DNA from: Fodinibius sediminis
Lineage (GTDB): Bacteria > Bacteroidota > Rhodothermia > Balneolales > Balneolaceae
DNA length: 64,000 nucleotides
NCBI RefSeq assembly: GCF_900182555.1
Contig: NZ_FXTH01000003.1
Coordinates: 62,001 to 126,000, forward strand
Direction: 5' to 3'
The position numbers and the translations under genes were made by a program. The notes beneath the pieces are model-generated. The model had not been told where the DNA came from and ran no database searches. It saw only the letters and a list, made by a program, of their open reading frames with translations. This document shows, in pieces, positions 26,188 to 34,158 of this stretch; the first letter of the stretch is position 1; the number at the start of each line of letters is the position of its first letter.

Positions 26188-26610
26188 CTAACCGGTGTAA
26201 TAGAGCATCCAGCCAATCCCAAATTTGTCTCTGAGCATCCCGAACTTTTTGGCCCAGCCGGTTTGCTCCAGCGGCATCTGGACTTCTCCTTCGGCTGACA
26301 GCCGATCAAACAGCCGCCTGGTTTCTTTTTCCGTGTCTGTTTCCAGGTTGATATAAAAGTTAGTTCCCTTTGTCAGATTCTGGTCGGTGGAATCCAGGAT
26401 ATCCGACCCGAACAGGGTCGTTCCGGCACCAAGGGAAAGAGCAGCGTTTGCGACCAGGTTCAGATCATCGCCCACAGCGCCCATATTGTCATCGAGATCG
26501 CTGTACCGGTCGATTTGAAGGTCACCTCCGAATACTGATTGATAAAAATTGAATGCTTTTTCCGTTCTGCCCTTGAAGGTGAGGTATGGATTTATCGATT
26601 TCATAATCAT
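26188..26610 (-). CDS. PhnB-like VOC protein
   Basis: This 140-residue single VOC domain of the PhnB type begins MKSINPYLTFKGRTEKAFNFYQSVFGGDLQIDRYSD. It has ALSLGAGTTLFGSDILD and FYINLETDTEKETRRLFDRLSAEGEVQMPLEQTGWAKKFGMLRDKFGIGWML. The final 'FG.L.DKFGI.WM' is diagnostic. ATG at 26604 is an equally good start. The ligand is unknown. A decayed relative lies at 35.4-35.8 kb. It belongs to the minus-strand cluster (52 bp from the upstream VOC gene). Confidence 0.88.
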   Translation of the reverse strand: MIMKSINPYLTFKGRTEKAFNFYQSVFGGDLQIDRYSDLDDNMGAVGDDLNLVANAALSLGAGTTLFGSDILDSTDQNLTKGTNFYINLETDTEKETRRLFDRLSAEGEVQMPLEQTGWAKKFGMLRDKFGIGWMLYYTG

Positions 26611-26662
26611 TTATTGTGTCTGTAATTAAACTAATAAACCTGCTGTGAAACCAACTATCAGG

Positions 26663-27070
26663 CTAATTGCCCGATGCCTGATCCATATCCATATACATAA
26701 CTTCCCACAGGTGCCCGTCGAGGTCCTGGAAGCCCCAGCCGTACATAAATCCCTGGTCCTGTTTCTTATTGGGCGTTGTTCCACCGGCCTCAACGGCTTT
26801 GCTTACCACTTCATCCACTTCTTCCCTGCTGTCGGCGGAAAGTGCGACGATGGCTTCGGTACTCTGGGTGGCATCGGCAATGGGATTGGGCGTAAAGGTC
26901 TTGAAAAAATCTTCGACCAGCAGCATGACGTAAATATTGTCGTCTATGATCATACAGGTGGCATTCTCGTCGGTAAACTGTGGGTCAAATTCAAAGCCCA
27001 GGCTGCTGAAGAATGCAACGGATCGATCAAGATCCTGTACGGGCAGGTTGACGTAAATTTGTTTGGCCAT
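26663..27070 (-). CDS. VOC family (lactoylglutathione-lyase-like) protein
   Basis: This 135-residue protein is counted from MAKQIYVNLPVQDLDRSVAFFSSLGFEFDPQFTDENATCMII. The VOC fold continues with NIYVMLLVEDFFKTF, SREEVDEVVSKAVEAGGTT and DQGFMYGWGFQDLDGHLWEVMYMD. The 'D.DGH.WEv' end is typical of glyoxalase-like proteins. The open frame reaches 27223, but the first 51 residues overlap the neighbouring DinB gene and are not family-like. Gene order and spacing (28 bp) suggest co-transcription with DinB. Confidence 0.88.
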   Translation of the reverse strand: MAKQIYVNLPVQDLDRSVAFFSSLGFEFDPQFTDENATCMIIDDNIYVMLLVEDFFKTFTPNPIADATQSTEAIVALSADSREEVDEVVSKAVEAGGTTPNKKQDQGFMYGWGFQDLDGHLWEVMYMDMDQASGN

Positions 27071-27098
27071 AATAGCAAATATTGGGTTGAAGGTTGAT

Positions 27099-27587
27099 TT
27101 AGGTGTATTGCATGGACTCTTTGCCAAATCCCCGCCGGAGAATTCCGATCTGTCCAATATGATAGGCCACGTGGTGATTGATGAAGGCCCATAGTTCGCC
27201 CGTTGATCGGGCGACTTGATCAAATGGTTTCGGCGGGGTACTGTTAAGCTCCTGGGGGGCTATGCTGCTCAATCCCTGCCTGACGGGTTTATACAGGCTG
27301 TTCCATTCGGTTTTAATGTCTTCCAACTCAGGGTAGGGGGCATCGTCTCTGGCCTCCGACTGTCCCCGCCCGGCAAACAGCTCCTGCCATCTGGGCGTAA
27401 CATCAACCCCTGCAATCAGGGCGAGCCCATATTGGGAGTCCAGCAGATGGCCCGCCAGGTATTTTACGTGGTTCATCTGCCGGTTCCCGTGAAGGCGACG
27501 GTTGCTTTCGGCATCGGAGAACCCATCCAGCACGTTGTTATATAATTGCTGATGAAGGTCAAACTGGGTCAGCATGGCGTTTTTCAT
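27099..27587 (-). CDS. DinB family protein
   Basis: This 162-residue DinB-fold helical bundle has MLTQFDLHQQLYNNVLDGFSDAESNRRLHGN, then MNHVKYLAGHLLDSQYGLALIAG and LWAFINHHVAYHIGQIGILRR. His residues in AGHLL and NHHVAYHIGQI make the usual metal triad. It is the promoter-proximal gene of a nine-gene minus-strand run of VOC, DUF899 and related genes. A GlxA-type AraC regulator is transcribed divergently 205 bp away, which makes that regulator a reasonable candidate controller of the run. Confidence 0.87.
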   Translation of the reverse strand: MKNAMLTQFDLHQQLYNNVLDGFSDAESNRRLHGNRQMNHVKYLAGHLLDSQYGLALIAGVDVTPRWQELFAGRGQSEARDDAPYPELEDIKTEWNSLYKPVRQGLSSIAPQELNSTPPKPFDQVARSTGELWAFINHHVAYHIGQIGILRRGFGKESMQYT

Positions 27588-27792
27588 AATCCCAATCCCT
27601 TGTTCGCAGTTTTACGTTGTTTGTTCTACAAATAAGTATAATGGCAAGGTTGATATGATGCGTGGTGCAAATACGTCATTTTCACGGGTTGATTGCGACA
27701 AATCAGTTGCGTAAAATTCTGTAAGTAATTATTCCGTATCCGACGGTAAGCAGGATTGAGGGAACGGACGTATCAAATAAGGGGAACAGGTT

Positions 27793-28776
27793 ATGAAACA
27801 TGTGTCAATACTTATACCACGCGGCCATACCAGCCTGGTGAATATTGCCGGGACGCATCAAATTTTTAACATGGTCAACGAGCTCCTGGAAAAAAAACAG
27901 CGGCCACCCGCCTTTGAGGTGCATATGGTTGGCCTGGATAAGGAGGTTGAGCAGTCAACGGGTCTTTTTTCTGCAGCCCCGGACTGCCTGATGGCCGAGG
28001 TTCAGCAGACCGACCTTATTGTCATTCCCGCCATTCACGATGATCCCGGTACGGCCCGCGACCGGAACCAGGCCTTTATCCCGTGGATAGTCGGGCAGTA
28101 TGAAAAGGGTGCAGAAGTTGCAAGCCTTTGTGTGGGAGCATTTTTCCTGGCGGCCACAGGTCTGCTTAATGGCAAACAGTGTGCCACACACTGGATGCAT
28201 GTTGATGCCCTTCGGAAGATGTACCCCGAGGTCCATGTAGTGGATGAGAAAATTTTGACAGAGGAGGATGGCATCTATACCAGCGGTGGAGCGTATGCTT
28301 TTCTGAATCTGCTGCTGTATTTGATTGAGAAGTATGCCGGGCGGGAGATCGCTATCCTGATTTCGAAAGCCTTTTCTATCGATATCGACCGGGAGAGCCA
28401 GTCGCCGTTCATCATTTTTGAAGGGCAGAAGGATCATGAGGATCAGAAGATAATTGAGGCCCAGCATTATATTGAAGATCATTACCAGGATGAAATCCGG
28501 GTGAGCCAGCTGGCCAGGGAGCTGGCGCTCAGCCGCCGAACCCTCGAACGCCGGTTCAAGAAGGCCACCCATAACACGGTAACCGAATACAAGCAGCGCG
28601 TCAAGGTAGAGGCCGCCAAGAAGGATCTGGAGACGACCCGCAAGAATGTAACAGAAGTGATGTATGATGTCGGTTATTCCGACAGCAAATCGTTCCGCAA
28701 CCTCTTTCGCCGAATTACGGGACTGACCCCGGTTGAGTACCGGGACAAGTATAATAAGGAGGCCGTTGCGCTATAA
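27793..28776 (+). CDS. GlxA-type transcriptional regulator (DJ-1/PfpI domain + AraC HTH)
   Basis: This 327-residue regulator has an N-terminal class I amidotransferase-like (DJ-1/PfpI) domain with the elbow VASLCVGAFFLAATGLLNGKQCATHW. The C-terminal AraC DNA-binding domain contains EIRVSQLARELALSRRTLERRFKKATHNTVTEYKQR and NVTEVMYDVGYSDSKSFRNLFRRITGLTPVEYR. The nucleophile-position Cys of the elbow is present (SLCVG), as in several sensory GlxA proteins. It faces the nine-gene VOC/DUF899/DinB run, suggesting local control. It has a GGGGAACAGG ribosome binding site close to the ATG. Confidence 0.92.
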   Translation: MKHVSILIPRGHTSLVNIAGTHQIFNMVNELLEKKQRPPAFEVHMVGLDKEVEQSTGLFSAAPDCLMAEVQQTDLIVIPAIHDDPGTARDRNQAFIPWIVGQYEKGAEVASLCVGAFFLAATGLLNGKQCATHWMHVDALRKMYPEVHVVDEKILTEEDGIYTSGGAYAFLNLLLYLIEKYAGREIAILISKAFSIDIDRESQSPFIIFEGQKDHEDQKIIEAQHYIEDHYQDEIRVSQLARELALSRRTLERRFKKATHNTVTEYKQRVKVEAAKKDLETTRKNVTEVMYDVGYSDSKSFRNLFRRITGLTPVEYRDKYNKEAVAL

Positions 28777-28846
28777 AGGCTATACGGAAATTGAGGGATT
28801 ATAAATATATTTGGGGAGCCGTTAACTCAAATACAGTTATTGAATC

Positions 28847-29737
28847 ATGAAATTTGGCAGCGTCGATCAACCGGGGCAGGTGGATTTTTCTTTGCCGGCT
28901 GACCACCCGGGAACTGCAGCCACCCTTGCTGAATCAAAGCGTATCGGTTCGCTCAATGTGTATGTGGGCTGTGCCAAGTGGAACAGCAGGGAGCTGAAGA
29001 ATTTTTATCCCAAGGGGACCAAAGACGAACTTGAATACTATGGATCGCAGTTTAATGCGGTGGAGCTTAATGCCACGTTTTACAATACCTTTGATGCCGA
29101 TCAGATGGCAACCTGGCGTGGCAAGGTGCAGGAGGGTTTCCGGTTCTTTCCCAAGGTGAACCGCTATATCAGCCACCGCAAGTGGCTGTCGGGTATTAAA
29201 GAGGCAACGGATGATTTCTATAACCATATCGTGCACTTTGGGGAAAAGCTGGGCACCACCTTCCTTCAGCTTAGAGGTAAATTTGCGCCCAAGTATTTTG
29301 ACCGTGTTCAGCAGTTCGTTGAATACTGGCCCGAGGGGGTGCCGCTGGCCATCGAGTTCAGGCATTCCGACTGGTTTAATGATCCGGCTGTGGCGGATAA
29401 GTTGTATGCCTTGCTGGAAGAGCACGATGTGGCCAATGTAATAACCGATACAGCCGGCCGGCGCGACCTGCTGCATATGCGACTGACCAATAACGAGGTG
29501 TTTATCCGCTATGTCGGGGCTAACCATCCCACCGACTATACGCGCCTGGATGACTGGGTGCAGCGGCTGGACAAATGGACCGGGCAGGGACTGGAGAACA
29601 TCCACTTCTTCGTACACCAGAACAAGGAGCAAAAATCACCGGAGCTGGCCGCTCATTTTATCAGCCGACTCAATGAAAGCCTGGGGCTCAACCTGGATAT
29701 CCCGAAATCAAGAGGCGGGCAGTCCGAGCTTTTCTAA
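28847..29737 (+). CDS. DUF72 family (YecE-like) protein
   Basis: This 296-residue DUF72 TIM-barrel protein has YVGCAKWNSRELKNFYPKGTKDELEYYGSQFNAVELNATFYNTF, then FRFFPKVNRYISHRKWL, LGTTFLQLRGKFAPKYFDRV, PLAIEFRHSDWFN and VFIRYVGANHPTDY. 'VE.N.TFY' and 'EFRH..W' are the defining blocks. The family is widespread and its activity is not established. It is downstream of the GlxA-type regulator on the same strand (70 bp), possibly in one unit. Confidence 0.9.
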   Translation: MKFGSVDQPGQVDFSLPADHPGTAATLAESKRIGSLNVYVGCAKWNSRELKNFYPKGTKDELEYYGSQFNAVELNATFYNTFDADQMATWRGKVQEGFRFFPKVNRYISHRKWLSGIKEATDDFYNHIVHFGEKLGTTFLQLRGKFAPKYFDRVQQFVEYWPEGVPLAIEFRHSDWFNDPAVADKLYALLEEHDVANVITDTAGRRDLLHMRLTNNEVFIRYVGANHPTDYTRLDDWVQRLDKWTGQGLENIHFFVHQNKEQKSPELAAHFISRLNESLGLNLDIPKSRGGQSELF

Positions 29738-30519
29738 ACGATCAGTGGCGAGTCCACACTGAGATGTTAACGGTGATCAGGGCAGCTTAAAGAACAGGTA
29801 TCTAACCAGTTAGTTTAATTCGGTTGGCATGGGAGGAGCCGTATTCGGGCTTTATGGGGCTGAGAAGATGCGACTGTATCCTGGGACTGAAATAGTAAAG
29901 CGACTGCTGCAGCTTGTTTTATTACCGTTCAGCATCAGGGTATCCAACAGGCCGGGCGGCAGACCGCCGGCTTTGATATTATGTTCGCGCGGTTCCCGAT
30001 GAAGTCGCCCGTCATCCAAAATGATAAGCCGAAGATTTCCCGGTCCCGCAAAAATCTGTTTTTCTATCAGTCTTTCATGTAGCTGCAAATTACCGGGTTT
30101 GAATCTTTTAGATCAATAGATGCTGAAATCGGCTTCAGATCGTAACTCCCAGTCGGATAACACAAATAGCTATATCTGATACTTACGCATTAAACAGAAG
30201 TGTGTAAAGAAAATAGGCAGATGTAGAGAATTTATCGCCAGCTGATCATCGCGGGTAATTAATCCAGCGTGTTCACCACGTAAACAGGATTCCAGTTTCC
30301 GTGTCTGGGGTGGCGGTTTGTCCAGTTAAGACAAGGGGTGCAGTCTATTAGTTTCCAATACCTCCTTCTTACTTACGCAAAGAAGATTGGGCATATTGCT
30401 GGAATATCAAGGGAAGGCAAACCGAACCGGGGGTCCTGAAACCCTCCAGTACCAGAACACGGTTCGCGTACTTTCCATTGATTTTGAGGTTGATGTAAAG
30501 GGAATATTATTTCCCCTGT
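29738..30519. other. Gene-poor stretch with a possible remnant
   Basis: About 780 bp with no intact gene. On the minus strand an open stretch from 30088 (only a TTG, no ATG) down to 29852 reads IFAGPGNLRLIILDDGRLHRE and KAGGLPPGLLDTLMLNG. This has coding-like composition but no start, and I cannot assign a family. The 9-mer ACTTACGCA occurs twice (about 30180 and 30371). Nothing else stands out. Confidence 0.4.
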
Positions 30520-31359
30520 TTAACTCCTTCCCCTCCGGTCGTTTTGGGCTGCCTCCCACCCGATGATGGCTTTTTTTCGGGTACTGCCCCATCGGTATTC
30601 CCCCACTTTACCCACTTTTTTGATCACTCGGTGGCAGGGGATCAGGTAGGCAATGGGGTTTTGCCCGATGGCACTGCCCACGGCGCGGGCTGCTTTTGGC
30701 TTTTCCACCCGTCCTGCGATTGCTGAGTATGTGGTCAGATGGCCGGAGGGAATGCGCAGCAGGGCCTCCCATACCTTGAGCTGAAAATCTGTGCCCCGGA
30801 TATGGAGTTTTATGTCATCCAGATCCTCCGAGTCATGAGCAAATAGTTTTTCCACCTTTTCAATGTGATGATCCATGGAGTTTGAGAAATCAGCATTGGG
30901 CCAGATTTTCTCCAGGAGCCGAACGCCCTCCTGCGCATGATCTGTAAATTGCAGATTGCAAATGCCCTTGCCCGTTGATGCCACCAGGATCCTGCCAAAG
31001 GGACTTTCTGTAAACGTATACTTAATGTGTAGCATTTTCCCGCCCTTTTTGTATTCACCCGGGGTCATCCCTTCTATATTGACAAACAGGTCGTGCAGGC
31101 GGCTGCTGCTGGAAAGCCCGGTATGGAATGTTGCTTCTTCTATGGTTTGGTTAGCCTGCAGCAGGCTTTTGGCATGGCTTAAACTGAGGTATTGCAGGAA
31201 CGCTTTGGGCGTAATTCCAGCCCATTTCCTGAACATGCGGTGGAAGTGATGGGGGCTCAGGTGCACGGCTTCTGCAATTTCATCCAGACTCGGCTGCTCC
31301 GTGGCGTGGTCATCGATGTATTTGATAGCTTTGGCTACACGGTTGTAATCGATTTTCAT
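30520..31359 (-). CDS. Ada-type protein: AraC HTH + methylated-DNA-[protein]-cysteine methyltransferase
   Basis: This ~279-residue fusion lacks the Ada metal-binding N-terminal domain. It has an AraC-type helix-turn-helix (residues ~10-105: PSLDEIAEAVHLSPHHFHRMFRKWAGITPKAFLQY and TIEEATFHTGLSSSSRLHDLF). The methyltransferase domain holds the acceptor motif PCHRVI with Cys at ~242. It repairs O6-alkylguanine by suicidal transfer and may regulate alkylation-repair genes. The start at 31359 (MKIDYNRVAKAIKYID) suits the domain; the upstream 25 codons are not conserved. An AlkA-type glycosylase gene lies 5 kb away. Confidence 0.92.
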   Translation of the reverse strand: MKIDYNRVAKAIKYIDDHATEQPSLDEIAEAVHLSPHHFHRMFRKWAGITPKAFLQYLSLSHAKSLLQANQTIEEATFHTGLSSSSRLHDLFVNIEGMTPGEYKKGGKMLHIKYTFTESPFGRILVASTGKGICNLQFTDHAQEGVRLLEKIWPNADFSNSMDHHIEKVEKLFAHDSEDLDDIKLHIRGTDFQLKVWEALLRIPSGHLTTYSAIAGRVEKPKAARAVGSAIGQNPIAYLIPCHRVIKKVGKVGEYRWGSTRKKAIIGWEAAQNDRRGRS

Positions 31360-31518
31360 GACTGCTCTGTGGGTTTTTAGTTCAAGGTAACAGCGAACGG
31401 GCCCGCATGAAACCCGATTCTTGCTTTTTATCACCTCCTGACCCGGGATCCTGTAAATCTTAGTGGCGGCTATGCATAAAGATATATTAATACAGTCACA
31501 GTTTTTTTAAACATGTAT

Positions 31519-31545
31519 TGTCACACATTTCACCTTACATTTGTC
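31519..31545 (+). promoter_or_regulatory. ECF41-type promoter of the sigma gene (TGTCACA-n16-TGTC)
   Basis: TGTCACA is at 31519-31525 and TGTC at 31542-31545, separated by exactly 16 bases, 38 bp before the sigma gene ATG. The known ECF41 consensus is TGTCACA-n16/17-CGTC, so the -10 has one mismatch. It suggests autoregulation. Confidence 0.65.
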
Positions 31546-31583
31546 ATAATGGTATAACCCTCAACCAGAAAAAAAGGCAGACC

Positions 31584-32442
31584 ATGAATGCTACCGAACG
31601 TTTTGAACGGGAGCGGCCCAGGCTGCTGAAAATAGCCTATTCGATGCTGGGCCGACTTTCAGAGGCTACAGGAGGCGTACCTGAAATGGAATGGTGTTGA
31701 CCATTCGGCTGTCCGATCTCCCGGAGCCTATCTTACCACCGTCGTGAGCCGGCTCTGCCTCGACCAGTTGAAATCGGCCCGCTCCCAAAGGGAACAGTAC
31801 CAGGGCCCCTGGCTGCCCGAACCCGTAGTAACTTCCGGCTGGGAGGTCCCCGACAGCCATACAGAGCTGACCGACAGCCTGACCATTGCCTTCCTGCACC
31901 TGATGGAACAATTGAATCCTGTGCAGCGCGCTGTATTTCTCCTGCATGATATTTTTGGCTATACCTTCAAAGAGATAGCTGAAATTATTGATCGAAAACC
32001 GGACACCTGCCGTAAAATTGTCCAGCGTTCCCGCCCCTATATTCAGGAACAGCGTCCCATGCCGCGGGTTACCGAAATCCGGGACGCCCGTAAAGCTGAA
32101 GAGTTTATCCTGGCACTGCAAACTGGTGAAATTCAAGAAATTGAGAGACTGTTGGCTAACGATGCCATACTGTATTCTGATGGCGGGGGAGAAGTTACTG
32201 CCGCGCCCAAACTGATCGTTGGCTCTCACAAAATCGGCCGTTTTCTTCGTCACCTTTCCAGTAAAAAAACCAAAGAAATGGAATTGCAACCGGCTCAGGT
32301 TAACCGGCGCCCCGGCATCCTTATATTAGGCGGCAATAGAATATCGGGAGTGTTAGCTTTAGACATACAGGACAACCTCATAGCAGGCATTTATGTCATT
32401 CGAAATCCCCACAAAATACAGCACCTGGGCTTCCCCGATTAA
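31584..32442 (+). pseudogene. ECF41 (SigJ-type) sigma factor with an apparent 11-nt deletion
   Basis: The first frame reads MNATERFERERPRLLKIAYSM LGRLSEA and then runs out of homology to a TGA at 31698-31700. From 31669 the +1 frame continues QEAYLKWNGVDHSAVRSPGAY to the TAA at 32440-32442. ECF41 proteins read '..SEAEDAVQEAYL..' here, so 11 bases encoding E-D-A-V seem lost at 31667/31668, in sigma region 2. The rest is intact: WLPEP linker, region 4 (NPVQRAVFLLHDIFGYTFKEIAEI) and the C-terminal SnoaL-like domain with DGGGE and NPHKI, matching the ECF41 marks WLPEP, DGGGR and NPDKL. It is either a recent lesion or a sequence error. Confidence 0.85.
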
Positions 32443-32481
32443 TCTTTTGGTTCTTCTTTTTAGCATCCAGTACGTAATTGT

Positions 32482-32508
32482 TGTCACATTTTCCTCTTCT
32501 TTCTCGTC
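32482..32508 (+). promoter_or_regulatory. ECF41-type promoter of the AhpD-like gene (TGTCACA-n16-CGTC)
   Basis: TGTCACA is at 32482-32488 and CGTC at 32505-32508, with a 16-base spacer, a perfect match to the ECF41 consensus. It lies 42 bp before the ATG at 32551. Confidence 0.8.
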
Positions 32509-32550
32509 ATACCATTGAACAAAATCCCATACCAAAGGAACCCACCTGTT

Positions 32551-33003
32551 ATGACAGAAAGAATTTCTCTGAATAATCTGAAACCGGAAATGATGAACCC
32601 CCTGCTCCAGATGGTAAGCTACCTGAAGTCATCCGGACTGGACCCGAAACTCCTGGAATTGGTTAATTACCGCGTCTCCCAAATCAATGGCTGTGCCTAC
32701 TGTCTGGAGATGCATTACAAAGAAGCTTTAGCCAACGATGAGGACGCTCTGCGCCTGCATTCGCTGCCTGCCTTCAGGGAATGTCCATTTTATACGGATA
32801 AAGAAAAAGTCGTTCTGGAGTACGCAGAGATCTTGACAAAAGTGGCGTCGCATGAAGTGAAAGACTCGCTTGTCGATCGGTTGAAGTCGTTCTATTCAGA
32901 CTCTGAAATTGGCGATCTCACGCTTGCCATTACCCTCATTAATTCCTTTAACCGCATTAATATTGCTTTCCTGCCCACACTTGGGCAATATGAAGCGGGA
33001 TAA
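32551..33003 (+). CDS. AhpD-like carboxymuconolactone decarboxylase family protein
   Basis: This ~150-residue all-helical protein has LELVNYRVSQINGCAYCLEMHYKEA, where the CxxC plus downstream His is the redox/proton relay of AhpD-type peroxidases. FYTDKEKVVLEYAEILT and LTLAITLINSFNRINIAF follow. It is the classical 'COE' target gene beside ECF41 sigma factors. The start at 32551 is preferred because AGGA lies ~10 bases upstream and the ECF41 promoter ends at 32508. The longer frame from TTG at 32515 would begin too close to the -10 element. Peroxide or thiol-related reduction is likely but unproven. Confidence 0.9.
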   Translation: MTERISLNNLKPEMMNPLLQMVSYLKSSGLDPKLLELVNYRVSQINGCAYCLEMHYKEALANDEDALRLHSLPAFRECPFYTDKEKVVLEYAEILTKVASHEVKDSLVDRLKSFYSDSEIGDLTLAITLINSFNRINIAFLPTLGQYEAG

Positions 33004-33156
33004 TTTGATAAAATCCTGGATCTGCCCGGGAGTAACAAGTGGTTGGCGATGGTGTGATGCATCCCCATGGATAGAGGATCCCTGCTGTTCCACAAACGAA
33101 ACGGTTCCCCTTGGCCCGACATTTTGTACAGCAGGCTCAAGGGGACCTCTCAGAGA

Positions 33157-33183
33157 TGTCACATTTCTGCTTTGCATCTCGTC
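33157..33183 (+). promoter_or_regulatory. ECF41-type promoter of the small HMA-like gene (TGTCACA-n16-CGTC)
   Basis: TGTCACA is at 33157-33163 and CGTC at 33180-33183, with a 16-base spacer, again a perfect consensus. It lies 42 bp before the ATG at 33226, the same geometry as the AhpD-like gene. Confidence 0.78.
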
Positions 33184-33225
33184 GTCAAGGTGAATGAATT
33201 CATAAACGAAATGGGAGTTATTCTA

Positions 33226-33450
33226 ATGGGAAACCGAGTATTGGTTTTTAAAACAAATATTGAGGGCACTGATCAGGCATCAAAACTGGAAATCCTGAGG
33301 CTCAGGGAGAACATCTATGATTGGAGCATTGACCTGGATGACCATGATAATATACTGCGTGTGGAAGGGTACAACCTTCGTACAAGAATGATTGTGAAAT
33401 TAATAAATGAACTTGGGTTCGCCTGCCAGCTCATTGCTCGGGGTCATTAA
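33226..33450 (+). CDS. Small ferredoxin-fold-like (HMA-related) protein under an ECF41-type promoter
   Basis: This is a protein of about 74 residues: MGNRVLVFKTNIEGTDQASKL, then YDWSIDLDDHDNILRVEGYNL, then MIVKLINELGFACQLIA. A beta-alpha-beta-beta-alpha-beta pattern like heavy-metal-associated domains is visible, but there is no CxxC. It is homologous to the 22705-22953 product (shared KTNI, SIDL, D.D, LRVE and LIN/IVN-ElGF blocks). The start is set at 33226 by GGGAG 8 bases upstream and by the promoter ending at 33183; the frame open since 33067 overlaps the promoter. It follows the AhpD-like gene. The function is unknown; the promoter ties it to the ECF41 unit. Confidence 0.72.
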   Translation: MGNRVLVFKTNIEGTDQASKLEILRLRENIYDWSIDLDDHDNILRVEGYNLRTRMIVKLINELGFACQLIARGH

Positions 33451-33572
33451 ATTCGTTGGATTCGGGATTCCCCGGGGCATTGATCATTATTCGATATGGA
33501 TGGCCTCGGAGTTCCAAAAATGATGTCCGGTGAAAAGAACCTGCAGCCGCGGCCGCGGAACTTCACTATTAA

Positions 33573-33998
33573 CTATTTTTGTACGCCCGAATGAATTGAG
33601 GGATCCCCTTTATTCCAGTAGATTTCCTGCTTGATAGAACAAATCCGCCAGCTGTGCGTCTTTTTTTGAAGCTCAAACGTATACTGTGCATGCGTGTTGA
33701 ACTCTTTGCCCTGTGCTTTCCTCCAGATGATGGCAGAGGCAGTGCAGCTGGCTTTACCGCCTGTAACAGTTATTTCATAATTAGATATCAGGTGATGAGT
33801 GTGGATATTATCCAGCGCCTCCATCCGCTTTGCTACATAGACATCACCGCCGACGGTATCTTTAACGCCGCCGCGCAGATCGGAATAATCACAGAGGACC
33901 TCATCCGACAACGTTGATCTCATTCTTTCCCATTCTTTTGTGTCAAAGGAATGGGCGAATTTGCTTATTACATGTTGGATTTCATTCATCTCATTCAT
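33573..33998 (-). CDS. SnoaL-like domain protein
   Basis: This 141-residue NTF2-fold protein has IQHVISKFAHSFDTKEWERMRSTLSDEVLCDYSDLRGGVKDTVGG, then THHLISNYEITVTGGKASCTASAIIWRK and YTFELQKKTHSWRICSIKQEIYWNKGDP. 'D..DW..L...' and '(I)H..SN' features match the SnoaL_4 subgroup (dehydratases, aromatic-ring enzymes and many unknowns). It converges on the ECF41 unit from the other strand. No TGTCACA-n16-CGTC promoter is seen upstream. Confidence 0.85.
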   Translation of the reverse strand: MNEMNEIQHVISKFAHSFDTKEWERMRSTLSDEVLCDYSDLRGGVKDTVGGDVYVAKRMEALDNIHTHHLISNYEITVTGGKASCTASAIIWRKAQGKEFNTHAQYTFELQKKTHSWRICSIKQEIYWNKGDPSIHSGVQK

Positions 33999-34158
33999 AA
34001 ATCATTTGCAAGTTGACTTGAACAAACAGTATTTCTTTGAGAAACAACAGAAAACGACGGCTCCAGTGACATCCCGCTGTTTTAAAAAACCGCCAACTGG
34101 TGGAGCGAGAAGGAGGCCTTTTGCGCTTGATGTGAAGCCTCCTGTGGCAAGGTGCTTT

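Noticed and set aside
29852-30088. 78-codon minus-strand open frame
   Set aside because: It has only a TTG start, with a stop just before and no recognisable family. I kept it only as a possible remnant in the gap entry.
30180-30379. Repeated ACTTACGCA, possible insertion-sequence ends
   Set aside because: Only 9 bases match, they are in the same orientation, and no transposase sequence or target duplication lies between them.
34066-34072. Minus-strand TGTCACT upstream of the SnoaL gene at 33573-33998
   Set aside because: The base at position 7 differs, and 16 bases downstream the sequence is GTTG, not CGTC.
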